This document shows, one piece after another, positions 21,165 through 31,920 of a DNA stretch of 64,000 bases; the first letter of the stretch is position 1, and the number at the start of each line of letters is the position of its first letter. The translations under genes were made by a program, and so were the position numbers. The notes beneath the pieces were generated by a model, which was given only the letters and a program-made list of their open reading frames with translations, was not told where the DNA came from and did no database searches. The stretch covers positions 17,517,194-17,581,193 of the forward strand of contig OX438758.1 in the NCBI GenBank assembly GCA_949316235.1, read 5' to 3'. The DNA is from Oegoconia quadripuncta. Its lineage: Eukaryota > Arthropoda > Insecta > Lepidoptera > Autostichidae.

Positions 21165-21980
21165 ACTTACGCGGTACCAAATTTAGGGGTGCCCCTTTTT
21201 TCGCATAACATTTTCTGCCCTAATATCGAATAGCATAAGATGTTTAGAACAATAGTCACTCCACATAATGGTTTTTTGGCATAATGGTCTTCACGCATAA
21301 TGTATTCTTTGGCATAATTATTATTTGCCCTAATTGTGTTAAACTGTAACTTTGTTTTCCATAAATTTTAAAGTCATAATATCTTAACGCATAAACTATA
21401 GAAGTAGTAGGTAATTATTATACCGAGAAATGAAACTAATACAATAAATCATGGTGTTTAATGACATTGATTATTGATTGTTAATAATAAAGAATCATTA
21501 TTCAAGACCAGCATTGAATATTATGATTTATTTTTCATAATATTTTCTAGTCGTTTGGACTTGTCTGTATATTTCCTTTTCTTTGGAAGTGATGGTGCTC
21601 CAATTACAATTTTTTCAATTTCGGCCGTTTAATGCCTGATTTCTTGGATAATTTGAAACAAAAACGTTATAAAGTCACAATGCCTTTGGGTTAGGTTAGG
21701 TTAAAACTTTAACGACAAGAATTTTTTTCATACTTTTATATTAACAAGAAATTATGCTTAAATATCGTTATACGACAAACCATTATGCTTTATAATTTTA
21801 TGCTTTTAGATGCGAAAGAATTTTAGGTGTCAAAATATTATGCCGAATTAGCGTTGTGCGAAAAGATGATTATGCCAAAACCAGTTATGCATTTCGAAAT
21901 TATGACTTTTAATTTTATGAGACCCAATATGGACCCCAAATTTAACAATCGAACGCAAGCGAGCTGAACGGCAAATTATT
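21165..21980. mobile_element. DNA-transposon-like element with mirrored GCATAAT arrays
   Basis: The left third (21200-21400) contains about eight GCATAAT/GCATAA-type motifs in plus orientation (near 21200, 21233, 21261, 21277, 21293, 21310, 21373, 21386). The right third (21740-21910) contains a similar number reading ATTATGC (near 21750, 21780, 21796, 21837, 21868, 21883, 21898). Outermost sequences match as inverted ends (AAATTTAGGGG at left, CCCCAAATTT at right). In the middle the minus strand shows a short peptide, EIEKIVIGAPSLPKKRKYTD, before a stop. The layout is that of subterminal transposase-binding sites around a deleted gene; the superfamily is not recognised. Confidence 0.5.
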
Positions 21981-22009
21981 AGCCATAGAATGCCAAAATG
22001 TTTACGTAG

Positions 22010-22350
22010 TTTTTTTTTTTTTAATTTATGCACGACGGGTTCGTACTTGACTTCAATCACACCTGATGTTAAGTGAAGATGAGATCGAAGGTGGAAGCGT
22101 ACTAACCCGGAAACCCCAATACATTTGGGGGACTGGCTATCTTATCTCTGACAACCGGAACACAACAATACCATTAACATTGCTGCTTGGCGGCAGATTT
22201 AGATAAGATGGTGGTAGCTAGCCAGGCGGATATTTTAATATTCCCTACCACCAACCAAACCGAGTACTTAAACATGTACCCCGCTGGGGATCGAACCCGC
22301 AACCTCCGAATCGTAAACTCAGTGTTGTTTACATTGAGCCACGGAGGCGG
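22010..22350 (-). mobile_element. SINE family B, full length
   Basis: The best preserved copy: poly-T (poly-A tail) at 22010-22022, body, and at the other end the B box GGGTTCGATCCCC (reverse of 22284-22296) and A-box region TGGCTCAATGTAAACAACAC, ending GCCTCCG at about 22348. Its ATGCACGACGGGTTCG segment next to the tail is a family hallmark. Confidence 0.88.
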
Positions 22351-22487
22351 TTAAGGTAGGTACTTGCTATCCTAAGTCAGTGGCCTATATAGGCTGGCTT
22401 GAAACGACCACCACCAGTTTGACTCAAAGATACACTAACCACGTAAACACTTGTATGGTACCAGGTTCCAGATTTATAATGGTTAAT

Positions 22488-22590
22488 TTTTCTATCATCA
22501 TATCAGCCGAAAGACATCCACTTCTGGACAAAGCCCTCCTCCAAAGCTCTCCAGAACGATCGGTTCTGGGCTGTCCGCATTTTTTTTATA
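22488..22590 (+). repeat. Interspersed LINE/SINE-derived fragment
   Basis: ATCAGCCGAAAGACATCCAC, GGACAAAGCCCTCCTCC and AGAACGATCGGTTCTGGGC form a phrase seen in many dispersed lepidopteran copies. No coding frame. Confidence 0.4.
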
Positions 22591-22913
22591 TTTGCTATAA
22601 ATCGGAATGTCCTAGGTTTAAGCCAACACCTTTTATACCATTTATTTCTACACACAGAAAAAACAACCACAATACAAGAAACTAAAACAGAGGTGGCAAT
22701 GACTAAGCTAGGTAATACAATGAGTGCGTGTGTGGGGGATAGTCTCAGTAAACACTGAGTGAGATAAATCGCTCAGTACTGGTTTTCCGCCTGCCCTCGG
22801 CATATTATGTTACAAGTACATCTTTGCAGTTATGAAAGTTAAGCGATAGCCACGGGATTGTAGATGTAGACAGCTTTTTTTTACAAGAAGTATTGGGTAT
22901 TTACCTATGAAAT

Positions 22914-23562
22914 TGAAGATTTTTTCTTCGTTAATCATAATGTACCAACTCCTACAATTCTATAGCTATTTCCGAATTTGTTTTTTATTTGGAAAACAGA
23001 ATATATTTTCAAGGTTTCGCATGAAATATTTTTTAATGTCTGATCTAAATCACATAATAAAAAAAACTTGAACACAGCTCTTTTCATGAGCTGTGCCCAT
23101 ATTATTTCTTAGATTCGCAGAAACTTTTATAAAGCGGTTACTTTTAAAAATTAACACTGCCTATATTTAACTTGATGTTATCCGCTAATACACACAATGA
23201 CCTTATCGACATTCACTGCGACACTGTGTCTAAGTTTTACAAAACTATTAGTAGAAGCCTCAATACTTAGCTAATATATCATTGTTTAAACGTTACACAT
23301 TCCCTCAACAACATACATAATATATTATACTCTCTAGTTACCATTTCACTACCTTAACACCGCAACTTGGCACGGAACTGCTCAACCAATCAAAGCTTAA
23401 TAGAGGTAAATTTAGAGTAATAAGTTCTTGTTTTACTGTTATCTGATTTTAAAGGTTTTTGCATGATGTGTTCACCTATAAAAGGTTGTACATTTAAATT
23501 TAATACCAACTACATTAATTGTTAAATGGACTATGTACTAGTGTAACAACTGTTGGTGATCC

Positions 23563-23594
<32 letters not shown>

Positions 23595-23708
23595 ACACAC
23601 AAAGTTTAGATAAATTTGAATTTGCCGTTCCAAAAAAAAAATCAAAAATGTTTGTATGGAGAAAACAGTCTTAATGAAATTCTTCATACAAAACGCCAAT
23701 TTCATAGG
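22914..23708. mobile_element. TA-flanked MITE, copy 2, interrupted by a LINE fragment
   Basis: Same ends as 12666-13064 (CCTATGAAATTG inverted repeats, TA at 22912-22913 and 23709-23710). Subtracting the insert and one copy of its target duplication leaves ~390 bp matching the intact copy. Confidence 0.82.
23198..23590 (+). mobile_element. 5'-truncated LINE inserted into the MITE, with 12-bp target duplication
   Basis: The insert is ~393 bp and ends in an AAAT-repeat tail (about 23562-23590). It is flanked by TAATACACACAA at 23186-23197 and 23591-23602. The uninterrupted MITE copy at 12.95 kb has this target only once. The sequence is a 3' UTR without coding. Confidence 0.85.
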
Positions 23709-23710
23709 TA

Positions 23711-24478
23711 AGGACCTAATACATAGACTATTTTCATTTACAAACATCCACGTAATTTTGGACCAAACGCACCGCTCTTTTAGAGTCAGGGGATAAAAAT
23801 ACATACATATATTGTGGCACATAACCGCATTGACTAATGGTAGCGCCAGCCGGCTCACTCGCGCAGGTGATACAAAATTGATGTACCCTAATGTCACACG
23901 GAAAAATGAAAGTCTTCTATCATAAATATCAGCTTTTGGCAATTTATGACCTAAGCTACGGGTACGATATTCCTTTACGAGGATTCTCTATAGAAAGGAT
24001 TTATGGTGGGGCAGTATCTGTATGAGAGGAAGCTGCGGACCAGCAGTGGTCATGTAAGATTTGTTAATGTTGAAGACAATACTTTTGAGTATATTAGCAA
24101 AATGGTCTTTTCAGATCAACTAATTCACCAAGACTGCATAGCAAAATGATCTTTTAGCGGAAATGCAAGCAAAATTACTTTTAACATCACATATTTCAAC
24201 AAAACGTAAGCAAAATGATCTTTCAGCAGACTGCATCAATTAATTCAACTGAACTGCAAATGCTTGTTTGAGACTAATTAATATAGCAGAATTGCATTCC
24301 GTTTCGAACTTTTTTGCTTTGTTTTACTGTTTTGGACTGTCTGACCTGATAGTAGAGGAGTGGTCCGAAATGATACGCGTTTCCAAAAGTTTCGCATGGT
24401 GTTTGGACAAGGTGTTAATAACCTTGACTATACAGAGCTACAGCAAAGTTACCACTTTCTTGGTACAAAAACTCGGCC
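23711..24478. other. No gene seen
   Basis: Contains a loose run of GCAAAATGATCTTTT/AGCAAAATG-type motifs at 24090-24215 (about four), but no defined repeat or gene. Confidence 0.35.
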
Positions 24479-24562
24479 TCGCAGTGCATAGAGACAACGC
24501 GACAACAAGCATGCTGAGTATCGCAGTGCATAGAGACAACGCGACAACAAGCATGCTGAGTA
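24479..24562 (+). repeat. 42-bp perfect tandem duplication
   Basis: Two identical 42-bp units (24479-24520, 24521-24562) beginning TCGCAGTGCATAGAGACAAC. The length is a multiple of three, so ORFs on both strands simply carry a repeated peptide. Confidence 0.92.
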
Positions 24563-24844
24563 CAAAGACTGAGAAGGATTACATATATTTTTTTTCTTTT
24601 ATGATTAACTGTATACGCTTTTGACCACAATCTCACCTATTGGAAAGTGACGAAGTGAAAGCCTATTCACTCTTCAATTGGAACCAAAAGGAAGGATCGG
24701 GAAGTAGGTTTTTATTGTGAGACCACTTTTTTTTCTTACAATCCCGTATTAAAAAATAAATAAAATAAAACTTCTTTATTTCAGACTTTGGGTCCATGTT
24801 TTGTTAGTAACAATTTACCCTTAACCTATGTTAGTTTTTATTTT

Positions 24845-26578
24845 TCATTTTACAAAAATGCGAAAACTTCGATGCTGTGACATCCAGTGCTTTGTGTAGC
24901 GACTGTCCAGCCTATCAGCAATGACTGCCAGGAGGCTGTTGGTGCTGCCGCGCAGCCTGTGCAGCGCCGCGGCAGCACGTGCGCGGAGCACGGCGTGAAA
25001 GCCATCTACTCGCGCGTCCGCGAACATGCCCGAGGCGCTACACCAGCGCGGCAGCCCCAGCAGCGCCCTGAATGCATTATTATATTGTACCCTGAGGGCG
25101 CTCAGCGATTTTTTCCAATAATCAGTCCACAGATTACAGGTGTATAAAGATGTGCAATAAGCTTTAAGTAAAGTAACTTTAACCTGCGCTGAGCAGTGTC
25201 TTAATCTGTGGATTATCATGTTAGCCCTAACCGCTAGCGCCCGGCGCTCCCTTTCCACATCGGCATCGTCCCTCAAATCCTCAGTCACAATGTGTCCTAA
25301 GTATTTGAAAGACGACACCCTGCTTAAGGGTGTATCATTCAACGTGATTACAGGTACATGAGGAAGGTATTTATTACAAGCTTTGAAAACCATAATTTCA
25401 CTTTTAGATGAATTGTATCTTAATCCATGTTTAGCAACATACTTTTCACATACCCCTATTAGCTTTCTCAGGCCACTAACCGATGGGCACAGCAACACCA
25501 TATCGTCCGCATAGCTTATGTTGTTAACACATACGTTGTCAATATAACAGCCGACATGCAGGCTGCTGAGCCCAGAGATTAGTTCATTGATATAGAGATT
25601 AAACAGGGTGGGGGAGGTAAGTCCTCCCTGTCTAACCCCACATTTTAAACCATAGACTTCCGATACTTCATTGTTCCATTTAACAACATTGGTTTGATTA
25701 GAATACCAGAACTTAAGTGTTAACAGTAAATCACTGGGAAATTGACAGTTCTCCAGCTTATCCCATAGCAGATCATATTGGACCAGATCAAAGTCCTTGC
25801 TGAGATCCAGGAAGCATGCATACACAGGAGTTTGCCTATTCGTATAATATTCTACAGTATGTTTCAAACATAGCACTGCACTTTCTGTAGAGAGGCCCGG
25901 CCTAAAGCCAAACTGTGCATCCTGTAGCTGAACATATTTACTTAATTCATTATTAATAAGACTGTCCAGAACTTTGGCTATTATAGTCGCTAAAGAAATA
26001 GGTCTGTAGTTAACCTTAGATGAGATGTCACCAGATTTATTTTTTATGATGGGTACGACTATAGTTTTAGTTAGACCAGCAGGGAGATATGAGTGGCTTA
26101 TACATATATTAAATAGTATATACAAAACTCTAGGCAGGTGAGGTCCAGCATGCAACAAGTGTTCGATGCTGAGACCATCATGGCCGGGTGATTTGCCTCT
26201 CTTCATCTGATTTATCACTTTTGTGATTTGCTTACTCGAGAATTTTGACTTATAATCACCATCCACAGAGGTTCCAGCACCGCACATCCGCATTGGCTGG
26301 CATGGCAATGGGCTAACTGTAAAATGGTCTTTAAATAATTCAGCAATGCCCTTAGCATCTGTCACTCCCTCTACGCTTACAGGCAGGCCCTGACGAGAGT
26401 TAAACCTGCTGGTACTTTTCCAGAAACTACGGAAGTCTTTTTTATCATGCTGTTCTGTAAAAATTTCCATTCTAATTTTTTCCTGATTTTGCTGGCACAA
26501 TTTCAACCTGGATTTAAACAGCCTTCGGGATGCACACATTTCATCATATACATATCCAGATGATGGCTTACCCAGCAT
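24845..26578 (-). CDS. LINE reverse transcriptase (CR1/L2-like), 5'-truncated, long open frame
   Basis: A 577-residue frame with no internal stop; coding similarity continues upstream to ~26635 (EAHRGARLGFQQW). In order: linker with FRSFWK (~residue 49), GKSPGHDGLSIEHL (~128), NYRPISLATI (~189), FGFRPGLSTESAV (~222), FLDLSKDFD (~260), GVRQGGLTSPTLFNLYI (~313), the catalytic ISYADDMVLL (~355) and FKYLGHIVTED (~427). The protein would copy LINE RNA at a nicked target in the nucleus. One oddity: the motif around the first catalytic aspartate reads SKDFD where SKAFD is usual. The endonuclease is absent. Downstream on the minus strand an AATAAA and a TTTTA-rich tail end the element near 24750. The bracketed element is ~24750-26640. 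Confidence 0.9.
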   Translation of the reverse strand: MLGKPSSGYVYDEMCASRRLFKSRLKLCQQNQEKIRMEIFTEQHDKKDFRSFWKSTSRFNSRQGLPVSVEGVTDAKGIAELFKDHFTVSPLPCQPMRMCGAGTSVDGDYKSKFSSKQITKVINQMKRGKSPGHDGLSIEHLLHAGPHLPRVLYILFNICISHSYLPAGLTKTIVVPIIKNKSGDISSKVNYRPISLATIIAKVLDSLINNELSKYVQLQDAQFGFRPGLSTESAVLCLKHTVEYYTNRQTPVYACFLDLSKDFDLVQYDLLWDKLENCQFPSDLLLTLKFWYSNQTNVVKWNNEVSEVYGLKCGVRQGGLTSPTLFNLYINELISGLSSLHVGCYIDNVCVNNISYADDMVLLCPSVSGLRKLIGVCEKYVAKHGLRYNSSKSEIMVFKACNKYLPHVPVITLNDTPLSRVSSFKYLGHIVTEDLRDDADVERERRALAVRANMIIHRLRHCSAQVKVTLLKAYCTSLYTCNLWTDYWKKSLSALRVQYNNAFRALLGLPRWCSASGMFADARVDGFHAVLRARAAAALHRLRGSTNSLLAVIADRLDSRYTKHWMSQHRSFRIFVK

Positions 26579-26640
26579 GACCCACTGCTGGAACCCAAGC
26601 CGGGCCCCCCTGTGAGCTTCGCTAACATGTTTTATGATAA

Positions 26641-27546
26641 TAAATTATAAAGGTGATTATTAGCTGATTTTATTCACCACGATAGAATCAAATTGAAGAC
26701 ATGCATGAACATCATCAATATTATTATTATTTCGTCAGAAAGAAGGTAAAGATATATACCTAGCGGTACCGATATTCTTCTATTAAAATCAAAGTTCTTC
26801 TTCATACTGTACAGTTTAATTTTAATAGAAGAACATGTCTAAGCGATGATAAAAATTAGAAGCCACAAATTAAATAGATTAACGAGAAAATAGACCGTCA
26901 TGGAAATATAGAAATAACAAAAGTATCACATAATTTTACAATATCATTTCAAAGGATTCGTCAAGAAAGCCATACGACAAGGAGCCATCCGAGCGCCAAA
27001 GTGAGCAACACCTACACGTAATTGACGGAACTCGAGACGAAGTTTCGTTATTTCTCACAGAAGTACAGGTATACTGTATGTCAAAGGGTTTTCTCTTTGA
27101 AAACGTTAATTATAAGACACTGAATACACGAAAGGGAAAACGAAAATCCTTGTAATGGGGCAATAACGCGTGACGCGAGACAACGCGACTTCGGGCAGGA
27201 AATTGGGGCACGTGACATGAGTACCGCGTACGTACCGAGCAGATACAAATCCCATGCCAAAACTCATTGAAAGCGCTATATTCAGCTTCTTTACAAAGAT
27301 GTCTTTATGGAAGACGTTATTTCTATTACCAGTGTCGTACCCGGATAAGAGTGTAGTTCCCGGCTAAGAAACACCCGTCCTTCGATGTCGTAAAAGGACA
27401 TTAAGGGATTCATAATGTATGCTTTTTTACTCCTTCTTATCACTTGTAATGTGATGCGCCCCTAACCACTGAGCTGTCTGGTAGTAGTACAATGAAGGCT
27501 TCATTTTCTATATTTTAAAATTAGTTATTTTGTATTAAAATTACAA
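26641..27546. other. No gene seen
   Basis: AT-rich spacer between the LINE and the Helitron. An inverted pair (TTCTTCTATTAAAATCAAAG near 26774 and TTTAATTTTAATAGAAGAAC near 26815) forms a small foldback. Confidence 0.4.
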
Positions 27547-28387
27547 TCTAAATATATAAAGGAAGAAACTGACTGACTGACTGACTGACATATCAACGCA
27601 CAGGCCAAACCGCTGGGTCTAGAGTTTCCAAATTTGGCACGTAGGTTCCTTACGAGGTCTAGGGGAGCACTAAGAAAGGATTTTTCAAAATTCACCCTTT
27701 AAGGGGGTGAAACAGGGGTGGGAAGTTTGTATGAAGAAACAGTATAACTTGGACATTTCGACTATTTTCGACTCGAAACTTCGCAAGAGTACTCCTAGGA
27801 ACAAATAAGCTAATACGTGTTTTGAGATTTTTCGAAAAACAACCCCCTGGGTTGTGAAATGGGGGTTAAAACCGTAAAATCGATATTGGTGTCGTTATTT
27901 AGGTTTTATGGGATGTTGATTTTGAAAATGACATTTATTTTAAGCCAACCCTCTAGGGGTGAGATAGGGGTGGGGGATGATACCAAAAAAGTCTATATTG
28001 GTGTCGTTATTTAGGTTTTTTGGGACGTTGATTGCGAAAATGACATTTATTTTGAAGCTAACCCCTTGGGGTTAGAGAATGCGATAAGGGTGAGTTGAGA
28101 TTTTTCGAAAAACAGCCCCCTGGGGTGTGGAATGGGGGTTGAAACCATAAAATCGATATTGGTGTCGTTATTTAGGTTTTTTGGGATGTTGATTATGAAA
28201 ATGACATTTATTTTAAGCCAACCCTCTAGGGGTGAGATAGAGGTGGGGGATGATACCAAAAAAGTCTATATTGGTGTCGTTATTTAGGTTTTTTGGGACG
28301 TTGATTGCGAAAAGGACATTTATTTTGAAGCTAACCCCTTACGGGTTGCGATAGTGGTAGGGGTTAAAATCACAAATTCAAATTGGT

Positions 28388-28795
28388 GTCGAAGTCGAAG
28401 AGTCAAAGTCGAAGAGTCAATGTCGAAGATTCAAATTCGAAATTCAAAGTCGAAGGCTCAAAGTCGAAGGCTCAAAGTCGAAGGCTCAAAGTCGAAGGCT
28501 CAAAGTCGAAGACTCAAAGTCGAAGGCTCAAAGTCGAAGGCTCAAAGTCGAAGACTCAAAGTCGAAGGCTCAAAGTCAAAGGCTCAAAGACGAAGGCTCA
28601 AAGACGAAGGCTCAAATTCGAAGGCTCAAAGTCGAAGGCTGAAAGTCTAAGGCTCAAAGTCGAAGGCTAAAAGTCGAAGACTCAAAGTCGAAGACTCAAA
28701 GTCGAAAGCTCAAAGTCGAAGGCTCAAAGTCGAAGGCTCAAAGACGAAGGCTCAAAGTCGAAGGCTCAAAGTCGAAGACTCAAAGTCGAAAAGTA
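28388..28795 (+). repeat. 14-bp satellite AAAGTCGAAGGCTC, block 1
   Basis: About 29 units of AAAGTCGAAGGCTC with variants (GACTC, GACGAAG, TTCGAAG). Because 14 is not a multiple of 3, all three frames cycle through similar lysine/serine/arginine-rich peptides; these are not genes. Confidence 0.95.
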
Positions 28796-29245
28796 AAATT
28801 CATAGTCAAGGTCATGTCAAAGTCATAGTCAAAATCATAGTCAAAGTCATAGTCATAGGCAAAGTCATAGTCAAAGTCATAGTCAAAGTCATAGTCAAAG
28901 TCATAGTCAAAGTCATAGTCAAAGTCATAGTCAAAGTCATAGTCAAAGTCATAGTCAAAGTCATAGTCAAAGTCATAGTCAAAGTCAAAGTCATAGTCAA
29001 AGTCATAGTCAAAGTCATAGTCAAAGTCATAGTCAAAGTCATAGTCAAAGTCATAGTCAAAGTCATAGTCAAAGTCATAGTCAAAGTCATAGTCAAAGTC
29101 ATAGTCAATGTCAAAGTCATAGTCAAAGTCATAGTCAAAGTCAAAGTCGTAGTCAATGTCATAGTCGAAGTCATAGTCAAAGTCATAGTTAAAGTTTTAG
29201 TCAAAGTCATAGTCATAGTCAAAGTCATAGTCATAGTCAAAGGGG
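28796..29245 (+). repeat. 12-bp satellite AAAGTCATAGTC, block 1
   Basis: About 37 units. A period of 12 keeps a frame open on the minus strand (Thr-Met-Thr-Leu repeats), which is an artefact. The border with the 14-bp block is abrupt and both share the root AAAGTC. Confidence 0.95.
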
Positions 29246-30016
29246 TGAATAGAATTTCCAAATTTGGCACGTAGGTTCCTTACGAGGTCTAGGGGAGCAA
29301 TAAGAAAGGATTTTTCAAAATTCACCCTTTAAGGGGGTGAAACAGGGGTGGGAAGTTTGTATGAAGAAACATATAACTTGGACATTTCGACTATTTTCGA
29401 CTCGAAACTTCGCAAGAGTACTCCTAGGAACAAATAAGCTAATACGTGTTTTGAGATTTTTCGAAAAACAACCCCCTGGGTTGTGAAATGGGGGTTAAAA
29501 CCGTAAAATCGATATTGGTGTCGTTATTTAGGTTTTATGGGATGTTGATTTTGAAAATGACATTTATTTTAAGCCAACCCTCTAGGGGTGAGATAGGGGT
29601 GGGGGATGATACCAAAAAAGTCTATATTGGTGTCGTTATTTAGGTTTTTTGGGACGTTGATTGCGAAAATGACATTTATTTTGAAGCTAACCCCTTGGGG
29701 TTAGAGAATGCGATAAGGGTGAGTTGAGATTTTTCGAAAAACAGCCCCCTGGGGTGTGGAATGGGGGTTGAAACCATAAAATCGATATTGGTGTCGTTAT
29801 TTAGGTTTTTTGGGATGTTGATTATGAAAATGACATTTATTTTAAGCCAACCCTCTAGGGGTGAGATAGAGGTGGGGGATGATACCAAAAAAGTCTATAT
29901 TGGTGTCGTTATTTAGGTTTTTTGGGACGTTGATTGCGAAAATGACATTTATTTTGAAGCTAACCCCTTACGGGTTGCGATAGTGGTAGGGGTTAAAATC
30001 ACAAATTCAAATTGGT

Positions 30017-30412
30017 GTCGAAGTCGAAGAGTCAAAGTCGAAGAGTCAATGTCGAAGATTCAAATTCGAAATTCAAAGTCGAAGGCTCAAAGTCGAAGGC
30101 TCAAATTCGAAGGCTCAAAGTCGAAGGCTCAAAGTCGAAGACTCAAAGTCGAAGGCTCAAAGTCAAAGGCTCAAAGACGAAGGCTCAAATTCGAAGGCTC
30201 AAAGTCGAAGGCTGAAAGTCTAAGGCTCAAAGTCGAAGGCTAAAAGTCGAAGACTCAAAGTCGAAGACTCAAAGTCGAAAGCTCAAAGTCGAAGGCTCAA
30301 AGTCGAAGGCTTAAAATCGAAGGCTCAAAGACGAAGGCTCAAAGTCGAAGGCTCAAAGTCGAAGGCTCAAAGTCGAAGACTCAAAGTCGAAGACTCAAAG
30401 TCGAAAAGTAAA
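30017..30412 (+). repeat. 14-bp satellite, block 2
   Basis: Same repeat as 28388-28795, with shared variant units in the same order (for example the AAAGTCTAAGG unit), confirming duplication of the whole block. Some units are missing and others added. Confidence 0.95.
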
Positions 30413-30985
30413 ATTCATAGTCAAAGTCATGTCAAAGTCATAGTCAAAATCATAGTCAAAGTCATAGTCATAGGCAAAGTCATAGTCAAAGTCATAGTCA
30501 AAGTCATAGTCAAAGTCATAGTCAAAGTCATAGTCAAAGTCATAGTCAAAGTCATAGTCAAAGTCATAGTCAAAGTCATAGTCAAAGTCATAGTCAAAGT
30601 CATAGTCAAAGTCATAGTCAAAGTCATAGTCAAAGTCATAGTCAAAGTCATAGTCAAAGTCATAGTCAAAGTCATAGTCAAAGTCATAGTCAAAGTCATA
30701 GTCAAAGTCATAGTCAAAGTCATAGTCAAAGTCATAGTCAAAGTCATAGTCAAAGTCATAGTCAAAGTCATAGTCAAAGTCATAGTCAAAGTCATAGTCA
30801 AAGTCATAGTCAAAGTCATAGTCAAAGTCATAGTCAAAGTCATAGTCAATGTCAAAGTCATAGTCATAGTCAAAGTCATAGTCATAGTCATAGTCAAAGT
30901 CAAAGTCGTAGTCAATGTCATAGTCGAAGTCATAGTCAAAGTCATAGTTAAAGTTTTAGTCAAAGTCATAGTCATAGTCAAAGGG
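30413..30985 (+). repeat. 12-bp satellite, block 2 (longer)
   Basis: About 47 units, some ten more than block 1, the extra ones being perfectly homogeneous. The end variants (AAAGTCGTAGTCAATGTC, AGTTAAAGTTTTAG) match those of block 1, so growth happened inside the array. Confidence 0.95.
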
Positions 30986-31464
30986 GTGAATAGAATTTCC
31001 AAATTTGGCACGTAGGTTCCTTACGAGGTCTAGGGGAGCAATAAGAAAGGATTTTTCAAAATTCACCCTTTAAGGGGGTGAAACAGGAGTGGGAAGTTTG
31101 TATGAAGAAACAGTATAACTTGGACATTTCGACTATTTTCGAATCGAAACTTCGCAAGAGTACTCCTAGGAACAAATAAGCTAATACGTGTTTTGAGATT
31201 TTTCGAATTCAACCCCCTGGGTTGTGAAATGGGGGTTAAAACCATAAAATCGATATTGGTGTCGTTATTTCGGTTTTATGGGATGATGATTATGAAAATG
31301 ACATTTATTTTAAGTTAACCCTTTAGGGTTGAGATAGGGGTGGGGGTTGATACCAAAAAAGTCAATATTGGTGTCATTATTTAGGTTTTTTGGGACGTTG
31401 ATTACGAAAATGCCATTTATTTTGAAGCTAACCCCTTGGGGTTAGAGAATGAGATAAGGGTGAG

Positions 31465-31920
31465 TTGAACACTTTGAACCCACCGGGTATGCCATATCAC
31501 AGACTTTTACTACGTGTGGGTGCACCTGTTATGTTATTGAGAAATTTAAAGCCACCCAAACTTTGTAACGGTACTAGGTTGCAAGTCAAGGCTTTGCACC
31601 GGAACGTAGTAGAGGCCACTATTTTAACAGGACCTGCTCAGGGAGAAACAGTGTTTGTACCGCGTATTCCATTAATACCAAATGATCTTCCCTTTGAATT
31701 CAAAAGGCTTCAGTTTCCACTAAAGGTCTGTTTTGCCATGACAATAAATAAGTCGCAGGGGCAAACTCTCAAATTCGCCGGAGTAGACCTACGACAGGAC
31801 TGTTTCTCTCACGGTCAGTTCTATGTGGCATGCTCCCGTGTAAGTTCACCTCAAAGTTTGGTTCTATTGCTACCACCTTCAAACATGGCAAAGAATGTTG
31901 TTTATAAGGAAGTACTTTAA
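31465..31920 (+). CDS. Helitron helicase (PIF1-like) C-terminal remnant
   Basis: A frame of ~151 residues. Features in order: LNPPGMP (start of the conserved C-terminal block), LRVGAPVMLLRNL, LCNGTRLQV, a variable strand region with FVPRIPLIP, then FAMTINKSQGQTL (helicase motif VI-like region) and FYVACSRVSSPQSL. This is the end of the 5'-to-3' helicase domain that unwinds DNA during rolling-circle transposition. The natural N-terminal Rep domain and helicase Walker motifs are missing; the frame begins at the junction with the satellite module near 31455-31464 with no proper start codon. The TAA at 31918 lies ~230 bp before the Helitron 3' end. No internal stop, but it cannot work alone. Confidence 0.88.
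   Translation: MNTLNPPGMPYHRLLLRVGAPVMLLRNLKPPKLCNGTRLQVKALHRNVVEATILTGPAQGETVFVPRIPLIPNDLPFEFKRLQFPLKVCFAMTINKSQGQTLKFAGVDLRQDCFSHGQFYVACSRVSSPQSLVLLLPPSNMAKNVVYKEVL

Larger units (their letters stand above)
27625..30995 (+). repeat. Large tandem duplication inside the Helitron (units ~1630 and ~1741 bp)
   Basis: The phrase TTTCCAAATTTGGCACGTAG recurs at 27625, 29255 and 30996. Units 1 and 2 (27625-29254 and 29255-30995) are almost identical apart from satellite copy number. The third, partial copy (30996 to ~31460) carries more substitutions and leads into the helicase, so it looks like the older sequence from which the duplicated units arose. Each module has internal ~130-bp subrepeats around GATATTGGTGTCGTTATTT. 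Confidence 0.9.

Noticed and set aside
28354..30243. Lys/Ser/Arg-rich frames on the plus strand in the Helitron
   Set aside because: Translation of the 14-bp satellite in several frames at once; identical peptides in overlapping frames show the repeat origin.
28812..31011. Long Thr-Met-Thr-Leu repeat frames on the minus strand (28812-29270 and 30427-31011)
   Set aside because: They are products of a 12-bp satellite whose period is a multiple of three; no start context, domain or splice signal.
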